A DNA stretch of 64,000 nt, taken from the NCBI GenBank assembly GCA_000469685.2, contig LS997566.1:11602992-11666991 (forward strand), written 5' to 3'. Position 1 is the first letter of the stretch; each line of letters starts with the position of its first letter. The notes under the pieces were generated by a model, which was not told the origin of the DNA, ran no database searches, and saw nothing but the letters and a program-made list of their open reading frames with translations. The DNA is from Haemonchus contortus (Eukaryota; Nematoda; Chromadorea; Rhabditida; Trichostrongylidae). Shown one piece after another: positions 1 to 11,938 of this stretch. Made by a program: the position numbers and the translations under genes.

Positions 1-759
1 AGTTCATGTGGCTCTGTCCCTCATGGCTAGAGCCCAAAGTGCACGCGATAGCGTGCGTGGCCGCATGGTATGTATATTTATTTATTTATTATGCACAAAT
101 GTGCGCCACTAAAAGCACTACAGAGGAACAATACACAGAAACACAGAACCTCAAAACTGAAACCTTTCAGATAAAATGCTTCACACACTAGATTTCATAC
201 ATGCATGTAAATGGAATGGCATGAAGTGAAAGAATATGCTTTCATTGATGCCATTGGTGGCTCCAACATCTTCAGTGGGCAGAAAAAATGCTCACTATGC
301 ACTCAAACCTCAACCACTGCAGTTAGTTGTGAAAAGCAATCAGCAATAGCCAAAGCGATCGGGAGTGGTGAGGTGGTGATCACAGAGCTGCCCACAGAGA
401 AGTTTCCTAGCCACGTAGCATACAGCATAAAACAGGAAAAAAAGAGATAATAAGATGCACTTTGACCTCTAGTGTGTGGAACTACACCAGTTAGATAACA
501 TAAACATACTAATTGCAGAAGCAAACACAGAACACAGAACAACGAAAAAAGGTAGGACAACGTAGCACAATGGAAGGGTAGAAGACAAGATAAGGATCTC
601 TCTGCTAAAAGGAACTATTCGCCTTGAAAAGAACATAAAGAAACCCAACAAAAGTCAAAACATAAAAAAAGAAGAACTAGGAGTTAGAGTTAGCGGCCAC
701 ATCTGTTTAGTCCACAGCGCCCAATCCCAAACATTGAAGAAATGCACTGGAAAAAGAAC
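1..759. other. Left edge, no recognised gene
   Basis: I see only short open frames here (for example 6-191 and 211-450 on +) without a recognisable domain, splice pattern or transposon motif. The stretch contains A/T-rich runs and repeated ACACAGA-like words. It lies just downstream of the 3' end of the minus-strand LINE that follows. Confidence 0.5.
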
Positions 760-803
760 TTATTCATTTCGTTATTACTCGAAATCACGAATTCCGAGAA
801 GCC

Positions 804-3618
804 CTAGCAAATCAACTTTCCTGAGTCTACTTTTGAGAATGCTAGCACTTGGAGCCATTTGTATTTCACAAGGCAACGCTTGAATCTTGCCCCACGAAAG
901 AAAAGAGAATTTTGAACTTTTTCTCGATTCAGTTTTGCGAGTGTGGGACATTGTAGAGAGAGCAAGAGAGTGCGCCCTCTACAAGGTCGAAATACCCAAT
1001 AGTGACTTGGTTTGAGCTTCATTTCTCCACGGAGCATCTTGTAACAAAACACGAGGTCACAGAAAACACGCCGATAAAGAAGCGTCTTGAGATTTAGGGA
1101 ACGTAAGCGCTCCTTGTAGTCTGGCACATTCTTAGAATATGTTGGGTTCCGATCACATCTAGACAGCACCACTCTCGTGAGAGTCTGCTGAACTTTTTCA
1201 ATTTTCGCTCGGAGTTTCCTTGTATGCGGACTCCAAATCGGCGACCCATACTCCAGTATAGGAATGACATATGCTTTATAAAGTCTCACAAATATTTTTG
1301 GTTCATTGGACCTCATATTTCTAAAGATTGCAAAAAGAGCGCGGAAAGCTCTCCGAACAATGGTGCTTATGTGACATTCAAAATCCAGTTTCGTATTCAC
1401 ACAGAATCCAAGATCGCTCACTTCATCTAACGGTTTTAACGTAAAGTCCCGATAGACATAGGGAACTCTTACGGCCTTTCCAATATGAAGCACCGATGTT
1501 TTATCAAGATTAAGGGGTATGTCCCAAGCTGCAGCCCACTCCATCATCCTGTCAATGGAATGAGTTATAGCTTGATGCACGCTTTCTTGAGTTTCATCTG
1601 AATAGACTCCATATACCTTTATATCGTCAGCGTACATATAAACTTTTACAGCAGGATGTACTGCAAGACGAGTCGGTAAGTCATGAGTATAGACCAAAAA
1701 TAATAAGGGAGACAGAACTCCTCCCTCTGGAACGCCACTCGTGCATTTGTAACGTTTCGAGAATGAATTACCGACCCTTACGCACATATGCCTTTCGCTA
1801 AGGTAACAACTGATCCAGTAAGGACGGGCCCGCAGACACCAAGGTAGCGTAGTTTTGAGAGAAGCTTTTTATGATTCACTTTATCAAAAGCTTTCGATAA
1901 ATCAAAGTAAATTGCGTCTACGCCATTACCTTTGTTTATAGCCATACTCCAGTCGAAAACACAGGCTGCCATCTGGGTACAAGTGGACGCTCCCAAGACA
2001 AAACCATGTTGTTTGATTGGGATCAACTAGTTTCTTTCAAAGTACTGAGAAAGCTTGTCACGTATAAGCTTCTCCAAACACTTAGCTGCAGAAGAAGTTA
2101 TACTTATAGGTCGGAAAGAAGAGATGGAGACTGGATCGGGAACCTTAGGAATGGCCGTTATGATAGACTCCTTCCAAGCGGAAGGAACTTCGCTAAACAT
2201 TAGTGATGCGTTCAGGACCATGCGTAGTGGTTTGCACAAAGATGACGCGCACTTGCGATAAACAATCTGTGGGATGCCATCAAACGGCAGTGACGTTGGT
2301 ACTTTGAGAGACTTCAAAGCTTCGAACTTCCTGGATAGTTATAGTGACCTGTGAGAAAGGGAAACAGTTGATAAGAGCACGCTCAAAGTTATCTTCACAA
2401 TCATTCCCCGTCTGAGTGTTATAAACAGATTTGAAAAATGTAGCAAGTGCCTCGGTTTTTTGAATGTCGGTTACAAAATACCCACCAGTATCATCACGGA
2501 GTATTGGAACATTTGCTTTTGGTCTCATTCTGTACTTTAAAGTGGAAAAGAAAGCTCCCTTGTGTGTGTTAGTTAAGTTTCGCCTTTTCCTAGTAGCTAG
2601 AAATCTCTTTAGATGGCGGTCCAGTTCAACACAGATCCTCCTGTAACGAAAGCACGTTAAAGGAGAAGCCTGCATAGCACTGAAGAGACGCGCCTTCTGA
2701 GCCATCAAATTGCTTGTATGCCTAGGATAACGTATTCCTGGTATACCCACAGTTGAGAAAGGCACACACGAAACGAATCCTGCATACAAAATACGACAGA
2801 AACGTTTGTAAAGATCATCCACAGAAGCATATCCTTCAAAAGCTTCCCACCAATCAATTGAAAAGAAATACTGCGGCAGGGATTCAAAATCAGCTTTAGC
2901 GAAGTTTGGCAAAGGGAGCTGTTCGAACGTCTGTACCGAAAAGTGAATACTGAAAGCAACAACGGAGTGGTCAGAAGCGGCAACAGGTGGCAGCACATAC
3001 AGATTTTCAATAGTCGGAGCGTTCACCAATACCAGATCAAGAGTCGAGTAGCCCCGTGTAGGAATGCTGACGTATTGTACCAAACTCACTAGATTTAAAC
3101 AGTTTAAGAAATTTCAAGGATCTAGGATTATTAGCTTTTTCGGATAGCCAGTCTTTATCAAGATTTAAATCACCAAGCACAATCAGACGGTTATCCAAGA
3201 GGAAAAGCTCTAACAAAGAGTCAATCAGTTCGTCATCTTCTTCCGGACTACACTTGGGCGGGCGAGATATTAAAACTACTCTAAACATTAGAGCAGATGC
3301 TGTATCGAATCCTTCTAGGCAACGAAGTTCCGACTTGAGGCAGGGAGTCTAAATAACTGCCAAACCAATGCTTTCTTTGGCGAGGCAACACACCCCACCA
3401 CCTCTGCGTCCTCTTCGGTCAACTCAGTAAACGTTATAAGGGCGGCTACAAACAAGTTCTGCATTAGATATTTTTGAAGACAACCAGGTCTCAGTAATGA
3501 AAACAATGAAAAACAGGTCTGGGTTGTTCGTATCTAAAAATAAATGGAGGTGGTGTAGTTTATTAGACAAACTTTTGGAATTAAAAAGGAAACATTTGAT
3601 CCCGGTAGGTGTTTCCAT
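804..3618 (-). pseudogene. LINE ORF2: AP endonuclease and reverse transcriptase, frameshifted
   Basis: The protein starts with METPTGIKCFLFN at 3618 and is spread over five frames. The endonuclease motifs in order are TETWL (about 3490), GDLNLDKDW (about 3165) and SDHSVV (about 2965), as in target-primed LINEs. The RT part has FRPISITS (about 2130), FDLSKAFDKVNH (about 1890), GVPEGGVLSPLLF (about 1730), the catalytic YADD (about 1630), and a long tail ending at the TAG at 804-806. The last 327 codons (1787-804) are open without interruption. A small indel near 2325 breaks the frame in copy 1; the inverted fragment at 5080-5263 keeps the unbroken version (EVYKALKSL). The catalytic residues survive, but the frameshifts mean it is not functional as it stands. 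Confidence 0.85.
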
Positions 3619-3631
3619 GCCGAATCAGATC

Positions 3632-4559
3632 TTTCCCGACGTTCTCGATTTGGGAAGTTCGTCAGCCCGTCTTAATTCGCCACGGTACACTACCCATACC
3701 CTACTGTTCAACTGTTTGTTTCTCTCTCTACACTCCTGCCGCAGTCGGAACTCATGTTCGCGCTCTTCCGGAGTTAAACTCTTACGTATATAAACATTAG
3801 ATAACCCGGAATTGCGGAAGCGATAGCTATTAGAGAGTGCACTGGCTCAATGACTCTTAGAAGGTAATACCAACTTTGAATATCCCATGTCCGACTTTCG
3901 ATTAACCTCGGCATATTGAAATAACTTCGTCGTAGGTTTGATCAGCCTTCGAGGTTTTTAAACAACACTTTATCCAAACGGCTTACGTTTCGGCGGTATC
4001 GCCTTCGTCGGAGCCTGTAAGTCGAAACAATATATAACAATATTGTTTCGACTTACAGGCTCCGACGAAGGCGATACCGCCGAAACGTAAGCCGTTTGGA
4101 TAAAGTGTTGTTTTAAAAACCTCGAAGGCTGATTAAACCTACGACGAATACCAATTTTATCAAACGAGGATGAGTACCACCAGGTTCTCCCCATACGGTA
4201 TACCTCCACGGGCCTGCACTCAACACCAAGAACATCTAGTACTTCAGAAACCTTATCTTCAACCTCTTTTTGCCTGCCTGAAGGGGAAACGTCGGGTGCA
4301 GACTCTGGGATGCCAGAGATGACCCAAACTTCGGCCCCGTTTTGTCCGCCTCTACACCATCGGCTATCGTTTGCGGCAATTTGGCAACTAGAGCATTAAT
4401 ATACTTGCCCATGACAGGGTCTTTGAGCTCTTCGTTTCTCTCCATCATTGCGCTAACGATTTGACTCAATGACATACAAGCAATATCATAATCCGGTCCA
4501 ATACCCACTGAACTATTGATGACAGTGTTTTTGACACCGCTGCCAATACACTTACCCAC
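3632..4559 (-). pseudogene. LINE ORF1 (RNA-binding protein), broken
   Basis: In two minus-strand blocks I can read an ORF1 of the CR1/L2/Jockey type. The upstream block (4559-4155) contains an ISGIPES motif, an EVLDVLGV helix and the sequence VYRMG, followed after one base of frameshift by PRLIKLV. The downstream block (3865-3632) contains FRNSGLSNVYIRKS, LTPEERE, a basic RLRQECRERN stretch, and WVVYRGELRR, then a TGA. These are the conserved parts of the ORF1 RNA-binding/chaperone fold and its C-terminal tail. The breaks are the frameshift near 4330, a TGA in place of an expected Trp codon just inside the downstream block, and the foldback insertion between the two blocks. The coding sense resumes exactly across that insertion. 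Confidence 0.8.
3874..4146. repeat. Foldback (hairpin) insertion with 8-bp target duplication
   Basis: The 273-bp insert sits inside LINE ORF1 and is flanked by AATACCAA at 3866-3873 and 4147-4154, an 8-bp target duplication. Removing the insert and one duplicate restores the ORF1 reading PRLIKLVLPSKSH. About 220 bp of it (3926-4146) is a near-perfect inverted repeat with arms of about 100 bp and almost no loop (centre near 4035). The extra 52 bp on the left has no partner. Each arm contains CCGACGAAGGC, then GCCGAAACG, resembling the end motif of Penelope-like elements, where hammerhead ribozymes are known; here CUGA is read as CCGA. No coding sequence is present. Confidence 0.85.
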
Positions 4560-4560
4560 T

Positions 4561-5263
4561 GATAGACATAGGGAACTCTTACGGCCTTTCCAATATGAAG
4601 CACCGATGTCTTATCAAGATTAAGGGGTATGTCCCAAGCTGCAGCCCACTCCATCATCCTGTCAATGGAATGAGTTAGAGCGTGATGCACGCTTTTCTTG
4701 AGTTTCATCTGAATAGACTCCATATACCTTTATCTCGTCAGCGTACATATAAACTTTTACAGCAGGATGTACTGCAAGACGAGTCGGTAAGTCATGAGTA
4801 TAGACCAAAAATAATAAGGGAGACAGAACTCCTCCCTCTGGAACGCCACTCGTACATTTGTAACGTTTCGAAAATGAATTACCGACCCTTACGCACATAT
4901 GCCTTTCGCTAAGGTAACAACTGATCCAGTTAAGGACGGGCCCGCAGACACCAAGGTAGCGTAGTTTTGAGAGAAGCTTTTTATGATTCACTTTATCAAA
5001 AGCTTTCGATAAATCAAAGTAAATTGCGTCTACGCCATTACCTTTGTTTATAGCCATACTCCAGTCGAAAACACAGGTAAATGATTGTGAAGATAACTTT
5101 GAGCGTGCTCTTATCAACTGTTTCCCTTTCTCACAGGTCACTATAACTATCCAGGAAGTTTATAAAGCTTTGAAGTCTCTCAAAGTTTCAACGTCACTGC
5201 CGTTTGATCGCATTCCACAGATTGTTTATCGCAAGTGCGCGTCATCTTTGTGCAAACCACTAA
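4561..5263. mobile_element. CR1-like LINE, copy 2 (RT fragment with inverted segment)
   Basis: Positions 4561-5077 repeat 1451-1967 at very high identity on the minus strand (RT core, FDLSKAFDKVNH and GVPEGGVLSPLLF). At 5078 the similarity switches strand: 5080-5263 on + matches the reverse complement of about 2223-2405 and reads NDCEDNFERALINCF, EVYKALKSL, IVYRKCASSLCKPL. The catalytic box reads YADE instead of YADD, so this copy is inactive. The head-to-head order resembles the 5' inversions made by twin priming during LINE insertion. However, the low-coordinate end is internal to RT rather than the LINE 3' end, so recombination is also possible. Confidence 0.8.
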
Positions 5264-8200
5264 TATATAAGTCTGCAGATTTGTATATTGTACTCGTCGT
5301 AATAAACCATTACACGTGTTATGTTCAAGTCCATTGGTCTACCAAAGACGTGAATATTACTGTGTTACTGGGCTTCGAATAGGAACAAATCTAGCTATAG
5401 ACTGCCATAGTACATACAAGCATCGGACGAATGGATAATCCCTTGCACGTGGGGAGCGATCTAAGATGCTAATGGACACTGTGATCCGGGTCATGACCCG
5501 ATTCAATGCGACATCTATGTGGCAGTGTTTCAGGACTTCAGAAAAGCTGTTAAGGGACAGCGGTAAGGTCATCAGCCTACCCCGAGAGAGAATCACGGCT
5601 GGTAGACATAGAAAAACTCAATGTGCGCACTCGGCTCCTATAAAATCAGCTGTGAGTCCACACTCTACAGAATGGACACGGTGCATCATATACCCTGGGC
5701 TATGCCAAACTACGCGTCTTTGCTTGAAACCCCGGGTTATGGACTTTATGCATTAGAATAGCGTTATGCCGTAAAAAAAAATAATTTGTTTGTGAAAGTG
5801 TTTTTGGTCGGTTTTTTCACAAATGTGTTTCCCTTCCTGTCGAATTGAAATAATCACGGGAATACCTTTGACAAAAATGAATTTTTTCATCAGAGTCTCT
5901 CTGCGACTTTAAATACGGATAAGCAATAAATCTTAGCTTGAACCAGATGGAAAAATAAACATCCTCGGTTGGAACCTGATGTAAAGTAAAAGCAGATGTC
6001 GTGAGGGCTGCCTACTGAGGCAGGGCGCTAGCGACAGATAGTTGTAACAATGAGGGGAATTTGCGCAGAACTATTGCATAAACTTGTGACGTGGTGTTTA
6101 GAACTATTGAGATATCGATACGGTACAGGGATCACATGGTGTATCGTAACACCCAAGGTCACTCATCATTTCGCAATGGCGCAACCTCTGATCCAGGGGG
6201 ATGTGATTCCTGTTATATATGTGATCTAATTGTAAGATGAAGAGGCCATACAGGCTATTGCGTAATCCGTGAGCGCTGTGCCCGCTTACCCACCCGAGTG
6301 AAGGCCTTATGATAAAATTTCGCAGCTCTACGATTCAAGGAAGCTGGCAGCCTTGGGGGGTCAAGCGGAGCAGTTGGGACTTCTACGCATCAGCAGCGTC
6401 ATTATAGATGTAATTAATTCGGGACAGAGCGTCAATCTACTATCGGAACATACAAGTCGGAGAGGGAGAAATTTTCGAAAATGGACGGTGTTGTCCGTAT
6501 GTGCGTGATGTCCCTACGCCACAAGCTGGAAATCTTTACTTAGCCAAGCGTTTTGCAGAAGCTAGATATAAAACAATGCCAACCGTTATAGCAGCTCTTA
6601 GCCACTAGTGTGCGCCGCTGCAGGGAGTTAATGAAGAAATTTGAGACTTCTTTCAGGAAGCAGTTAAGCGATCGCTACCACTCCCTCAGCAACATACCAA
6701 AATTTCGGTCAGGGAAAGATCGGTCGAAGTATGGAGCCCACATAGCGATTCAAAAGTCACACAAGTAACGGCACTAGCTTTGATATAGTTCGAGGCGCTA
6801 CTCAGAATCAGTGGGGCCCGAACGCTGAGCGTATCAGATGTTTAGAAACACTCAGAACGATGTATGGCATGAGCATCCCAAAATCCAAGGCACATCAGCA
6901 TGCCAAAGGGCAGTCGTCGCTATACGCTTCAGTTGCACAAGAGCGCGCTTTATGGAGTAAGTACGTGTCTACCCTGGAAAGCGGCATTTCTTTTTCAATG
7001 AGGGTCCACGGGGCTTCCATTAGCTCTTTCAACCCTAAGGGACAGGCCTAGGTATTTTAAGCAAGGCCAATCTCCATTGGTCTAATATAACATCACACTC
7101 TTTCAGAGGGGGCGTACCCACGAAAGCGCTCTGTACGGGAGCTCACCAAATGCAGGCTGGGCGTTGGAGGGCACTAGGAGGGATTCAGAATTATATCTCC
7201 CCCAAAAGCTCACCTATAACTTCATCAATGTTCCATGATGTATTGACTAATTACTAGTTAATTATCTATCTGATATCAAGGTAATCTCTGCACAAATTAT
7301 CGAGGCATGAAATCTTATGTAATCGTATATTAGTTCGCCATCTAATTGTGCAGTATTACCGCTCCTACACGACGGAATAAACCTGCAACAAAATCTGTTG
7401 AACATGTAACCAATAGTTTCAGAACTGTATTTATACCAGAGTATGCGCAGGGATAAGTAACATTCCTGCATATCAGTGCCCATTTCCAGCTGCGAACCAA
7501 AGAGAGCGGCTGGAGCCGTGTGAAAGGTTACGGTAGCCGCCGCTGAACGACAACAGCTTGCCGTGGGAATTCGGCGAGAAGCTCCACCCCCTCGGAAAAA
7601 TGCACGCAATTTCTTAAAATCTATGGGACACTCATGGAATTGAGAACAAAAAGGCTTACCGGTAATAAAGGTAGTGGGGCAACATTCAAGCAGAACTCGT
7701 CGACAGCTGAAAATGGTACAACCCACAAATTGTACCAATCTTGTTGATAGGCCATGTTTTTTCTCTGAACACTTGAGAATTTTGCTGGAGGTAGAGCAGA
7801 TTCGATTAAGGTTCGGTTTGCAAGTGGCCAATCCGTCGCAGTGACTCTCTCGCTTACGTCAAAATAATGGAAATATACATTCACCTAATCCGCTGGCACT
7901 CTTCCGAAGAATCCTCATGAAAGCTCCAACAAAAGGGATAGGAACAAGAGAAAATTCAGACGAGTGGTGAAACTCCACCCCCGCAACTATTAAAACCATC
8001 AAAGAAACCTCTTATAATAAAGGAGGGCCCTGCATACTACATAGATATGAACTATGCTTTCTTGTTTTGTACAAATGCTTCAAACAAAACAAAGTCCATC
8101 ACTTGCACTACAAATCTGACAAACGCAGCCAAAAAATTCTCTCCTTGACAAACACAGACAAGAAATTCCTCCTATTACTTAAAGTATGATCAGAAGAAGC

Positions 8201-8734
8201 TACACAAAAGGAAAACTCAGAATACAAGTACACGCAGTGAGTTGAGTTTCATAGGAAGTTCAGCTGCGCATCATTGTGAGTGACATATAAATAGGATGTC
8301 TCTGTTGAATTGTACCCGGAAAACCCTGCTTTCGTTTCCAATTGCAGAATCGTTCTTCTTCACTATTTTTTTTTGCCGAAACTCACATTTATTCAACTTA
8401 GTCTATTGAACAAGATTACTCTTTTGAGCAAGGTTTTATAGCTAAAACAAAAAAAAATTCTGAAGTACACTAATGAAGCTCCAGTGACACCACTCAGCTG
8501 AAAAGAATGAAAAAATCATCTCGTCTACAGTCGAAGAGGATTTGATAGATATTAAGGAATTACGTGGGGGTATCCTAGCCTTCAGCTCAGTACTCACTTA
8601 TTTAACGTGAAGAATATAGTTTTTGGTGCTCGCACATCAACCTTTTTTGTGCTGCTATAGATCAAACTTCAAATCAATGTGTAGCTGATTTAAGTTGCAG
8701 GGATACTGGATTCATATTTGGCCTATGCAATTCC
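5264..8734. other. Unassigned 3.5-kb stretch
   Basis: I recognise no gene, RNA or transposon end here. The longest open frame is 7831-7262 on minus (189 codons, Cys-rich, starting MATCKPNLNR). It has no domain I know and no supporting splice or codon signal, so I treat it as a weak candidate only. An open frame at 5466-5756 on + is equally unsupported. Confidence 0.4.
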
Positions 8735-8799
8735 AGGACTCGTCTGATAAGAGAAAAGCGATTACTTTAAGATTGTTTTTCTCTTCTCAGGCGAGTCTT
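8735..8799. repeat. Short inverted repeat
   Basis: Two arms of about 26 bp (8735-8760 and 8774-8799, around AGGACTCGTCTGATAAGAGA) are complementary with a few mismatches and a loop of about 13 bases. They could be a hairpin remnant of a small foldback element. I see no target duplication. Confidence 0.6.
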
Positions 8800-9923
8800 G
8801 TACTAATAAACTGATTGCGGAAGGCTTGATATACTCAAGCGATTATAAGTACAGTTGGATCGTCAACAGAGATTTGATCAGTACCACCTTATAATAATCC
8901 GTCTTCGTCATTCACTGCTTTATGGCGTATGTATAGTGAACCAGTCGAATGAACCGTTCACACTGAGAATGGTTTCTAAGATTTCTCACTAGATTCTCAC
9001 CCAAGGTGGACGAGATCTCGCGGCGTTGTAGAAGCTGTAGAGGTTGCACCAGTCACACCAGGACGCACACGTTGCACGCAGGCGGCGTATTGCAGCTATG
9101 GAGGGTTCATTTGAACAGCTCGTCCAGAAACCTCCGCACAACCTCTGTCATAACTTTTGGAGCTTTATATCCTCACATTTTTCTAAATGCGCTGATTTTT
9201 TCATCTTTTTTTCTTCGCCACTTCTGCACCTATCTGATTTAACACGTCCATTACTCACCCGAAACTAAATAACCTAAAATTACAGTTAAGTGCACCTTTG
9301 ATAGGAACTAGGTTGAAAGTGAGATTAGTAAGATGGAGTTTGGTATTGTGCGTTGCATTTCGACAAAAGACTCTTTTCGAAAGCAACGATGCCTTATCAG
9401 TCTTGAAAAGACTAACCGTTTACTGTTGCTTAGCAAATTGTATCTATCGCATCTGAAAGCAACCATCTCTGAGCCATCCATCATTGAGGACTTGAAGTAC
9501 ATGGCAAGAACACATATCAGCGGCGAGCTTCTACGTGTCTTTTTGCAATTCCAATTACGTCATTATCGCCTTATCTGCTCATCAGTGACCAGTGTGTTAA
9601 ATCCAGCGTGATGTCAACGGCAGACTATCTACGAACTGCGTGCTTATTCTTTTATAGTAGTAGAATTCCAAGTCATTCGCAACAGCCATCCATCACGTCA
9701 GTGTGGACTCTATTAAAAAATTGATTCTTGAACTCCAGTCTACAGTTAATTCAAGAAATCATTTCCAGCTGTTCTTTCATAGTTCAGGTTTTCAGTCGTT
9801 CTTTGGCTGCTATGTGTACGAAAAGGAGTAGGCAAAACTGTAAACTTTATTGCACATGTGTGATATAGAAAAGCAGCCAGTAAGACCAACATTGGGTGAA
9901 ACTGAAAATAACACATTAACCCT
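8800..9923. other. Unassigned
   Basis: No recognisable gene or element. Short open frames at 9006-9268 and 9333-9611 on + lack any motif I can name. Confidence 0.4.
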
Positions 9924-10135
9924 TGGGATAGTATACCTTTATTCCCAAGTATTTTTCCATTCCAGTTCAGGCAAGTCCAGTCCATTAAACACGGAGAAGA
10001 CATGGGTTCACTGCTGGTTACTAACTGTAGTGTAAGTGGAATCTAAGGGATAGTATGCCTTGGTTCACAGGTCCTTTTTCGTTAAGTCCAGTCCATCAAT
10101 TTTAGAAAAGACATCGGTTTACTGTTGGTTCTCAA
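9924..10135 (+). repeat. Diverged tandem duplication, period about 123 bp
   Basis: The word GGGATAGTAT(A/G)CCTT starts at 9924 and again at 10047. Each is followed in the same order by TTTTTC, AAGTCCAGTCCAT, a GAAGACAT/AAAGACAT word and GGTT(C/T)ACTG(C/T)TGGTT. The two units differ by substitutions and small indels, so the duplication is old. No coding role is apparent. Confidence 0.65.
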
Positions 10136-11540
10136 GGAAAATCTGTAAGCCTTTGGAAACCACCACCACTCTGCGAATGTTTCCAACGGCATTTAACGTG
10201 AAGAATTGACTCGGAAATGACATACTCGACCGTGGTCGATCTTTTCTCGCGCACATCATTCCTCTGATAATTCGGGTGGATCCTTTTGAGTGCACCTCAA
10301 GTAATCCAGTGGCTGATTTAATACATTATACTTACATTATTAATTTGGTAGCCTTTGAGCGATTTTAAATGAGGAATACTAGTTTGGATAGAGCGCGTGT
10401 GAAAAACTACGAACAAGGTAATGACTGGTGATATCATTGCTACTCTTCTTTCCAATATAAGCCACGAACTTGTCCCATGTCCCTTCTGATTTGCATGCTT
10501 TTTCAATGAAACCATCATGACGTGACAAAAATCTCTTTAATTTCCTCGGTAGCAGGTGAATTTTGGATAAAAATATGGAAGGGTAAGGGTTCCCGTTAAC
10601 AGACAGGTGACTTTCGTATTATTGCCTTACGCATAGCCTGCACAACGCCGTTGACATCCGTTGAGTAATCGTCGTATAGCCCTTTTCATATCTCTTTTGA
10701 AATGAAAAACAACAACGAAGGTGGCCTGGCTATCAATTAAACCTCACTACTCCGAGAACATTGATCAGAAGACTTCACTTCTTTTTTGTCTTACCCTTCT
10801 CTTTTGTGATCTGAACAGTCTAAAAATAGAAGCATCAACCCCACATTTGTATGAGTGTAGTGTAAGCGACCATGTTACAGTGCAGTTATGCTCCTGTACA
10901 AGTCCGGTACAACCCCGGGAAAAGGAAAAGCTTGGTTATCCTCATTGAAAGTTATCTCTAAATGTACCCTCGAACAGTGGGAGTAATAATGTGCACCACT
11001 GCAACACATCCCCCTAAAAATGAGCATTATAATTTTGTGCATACTTTCTATGCTACAAGGTACACCATCTTGAGCTTTCTAGATAGCGAATGAATATTCA
11101 TTCAGTCCGTTGAAAAGTTGGCACTTGACTGCAATCAGATTTTGCTGTTCATTCCGATCGAACATGCGCGGTATGCAAAGCATTTTGCAGCGAAATGGTG
11201 TTTGAAAATATATTGGCAGCTGTTTTGGTGGTGGTTCATAGAATTCCCGAAAGAGGAAACGAATAACAGAATTCGTGTTATTGTTTTCCATAACCTATCA
11301 ATTAATTGCTATTTATAGCTGTTATAATTCTGACTTTTTAAAACCCTGCAATATTACGCACGCCCACGTTACCCTTTGGTTTCTTCTCGAGCTCTCTGAC
11401 CGTTAATTCCGAACAGCCAAGCTTTACGTTCTCGAAGCTGCTTTCCATCCTTCGAAATTTTAGCAATTTACTATGAGCTGACTTACATCCTGATAATGCT
11501 ATAGACTTCAGATCGAGGAAGGAATCGTGATCCTAGATGC
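10136..11540. other. Unassigned
   Basis: Nothing recognisable. The word ATTTAACGTGAAGAAT at 10191-10206 also occurs at 8600-8615, hinting at a dispersed old repeat. Short open frames (10721-10948 and 11118-11318 on +) have no identifiable domain. Confidence 0.4.
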
Positions 11541-11938
11541 GAAGGACCGGCACTATTTACCCTTTACTGCCCCACCTTGTCGAGAATGGGCTGGATTTCT
11601 AACGAATTTTTTCAAAGAAGATGAAACCGGCTAGAAACTTGTCTACAGGGGTAATTTGACCCGTAGAACCGAATATTGCATCCATTTGTTATAAGAATGC
11701 CTAGCGCTTGCGCTACAGGCGCCTGTGCCAAATTGCTGGGTCACCGCTCCTAAACTTGCCCCTAACTAGTGTCCCAGGCGTTTTCATGATGAGTGGATGC
11801 GATGTTCGTGTTCTACGGGTGAAATTACCTCTCTAGGCATGTTTCTAGCCGGTTTCACCTTCTTTGAAAAAATTCGATAGAAATCCAGCCCTTTCTCGAC
11901 AGAGTGGGGCAGTAAAGGGTAAATAGTGGCGAAGGACC
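11541..11938. mobile_element. MITE with long terminal inverted repeats
   Basis: A 382-bp non-coding element at 11549-11930. Its two halves are complementary over about 140 bp from each end with roughly 10% mismatch. The ends are GGCACTATTTACCC and its near-complement GGGTAAATAGTGGC. It is flanked by GAAGGACC at 11541-11548 and 11931-11938, an 8-bp target duplication. The 8-bp duplication excludes Tc1/mariner (TA) and fits hAT- or Merlin-type transposases. The TIR start GG fits Merlin somewhat better than the CAG-type hAT end, but the superfamily is not settled. Confidence 0.85.

Larger units (their letters stand above)
760..4560 (-). mobile_element. CR1-like non-LTR retrotransposon, copy 1 (degenerate)
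   Basis: A minus-strand LINE with the usual order ORF1 (4559 to 3632) then ORF2 with AP endonuclease and reverse transcriptase (3618 to 804). The ORF1 stop and the ORF2 start are only a few bases apart. The 3' untranslated part is short and seems to end near an A-rich GAAATGAATAAG-type tail around 760. The element is broken by frameshifts and by a 273-bp foldback insertion (3874-4146), so it is probably dead. The 5' end is missing: at 4560/4561 ORF1 is joined directly to a second RT fragment. CR1/Jockey-group membership is judged from ORF1 and RT motifs; a finer family name is not possible by eye. The 3' boundary is approximate. Confidence 0.85.

Noticed and set aside
1224..1430. Plus-strand frames inside the LINEs (also at 2006-2261, 3497-3800 and 4682-4912)
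   Set aside because: Antisense shadows of the RT and endonuclease coding strand.
7262..7831. 189-codon minus-strand open frame as a gene
   Set aside because: No domain, no splice or start context, and nothing in codon use that I could judge. Kept only as a weak mention in the stretch entry.
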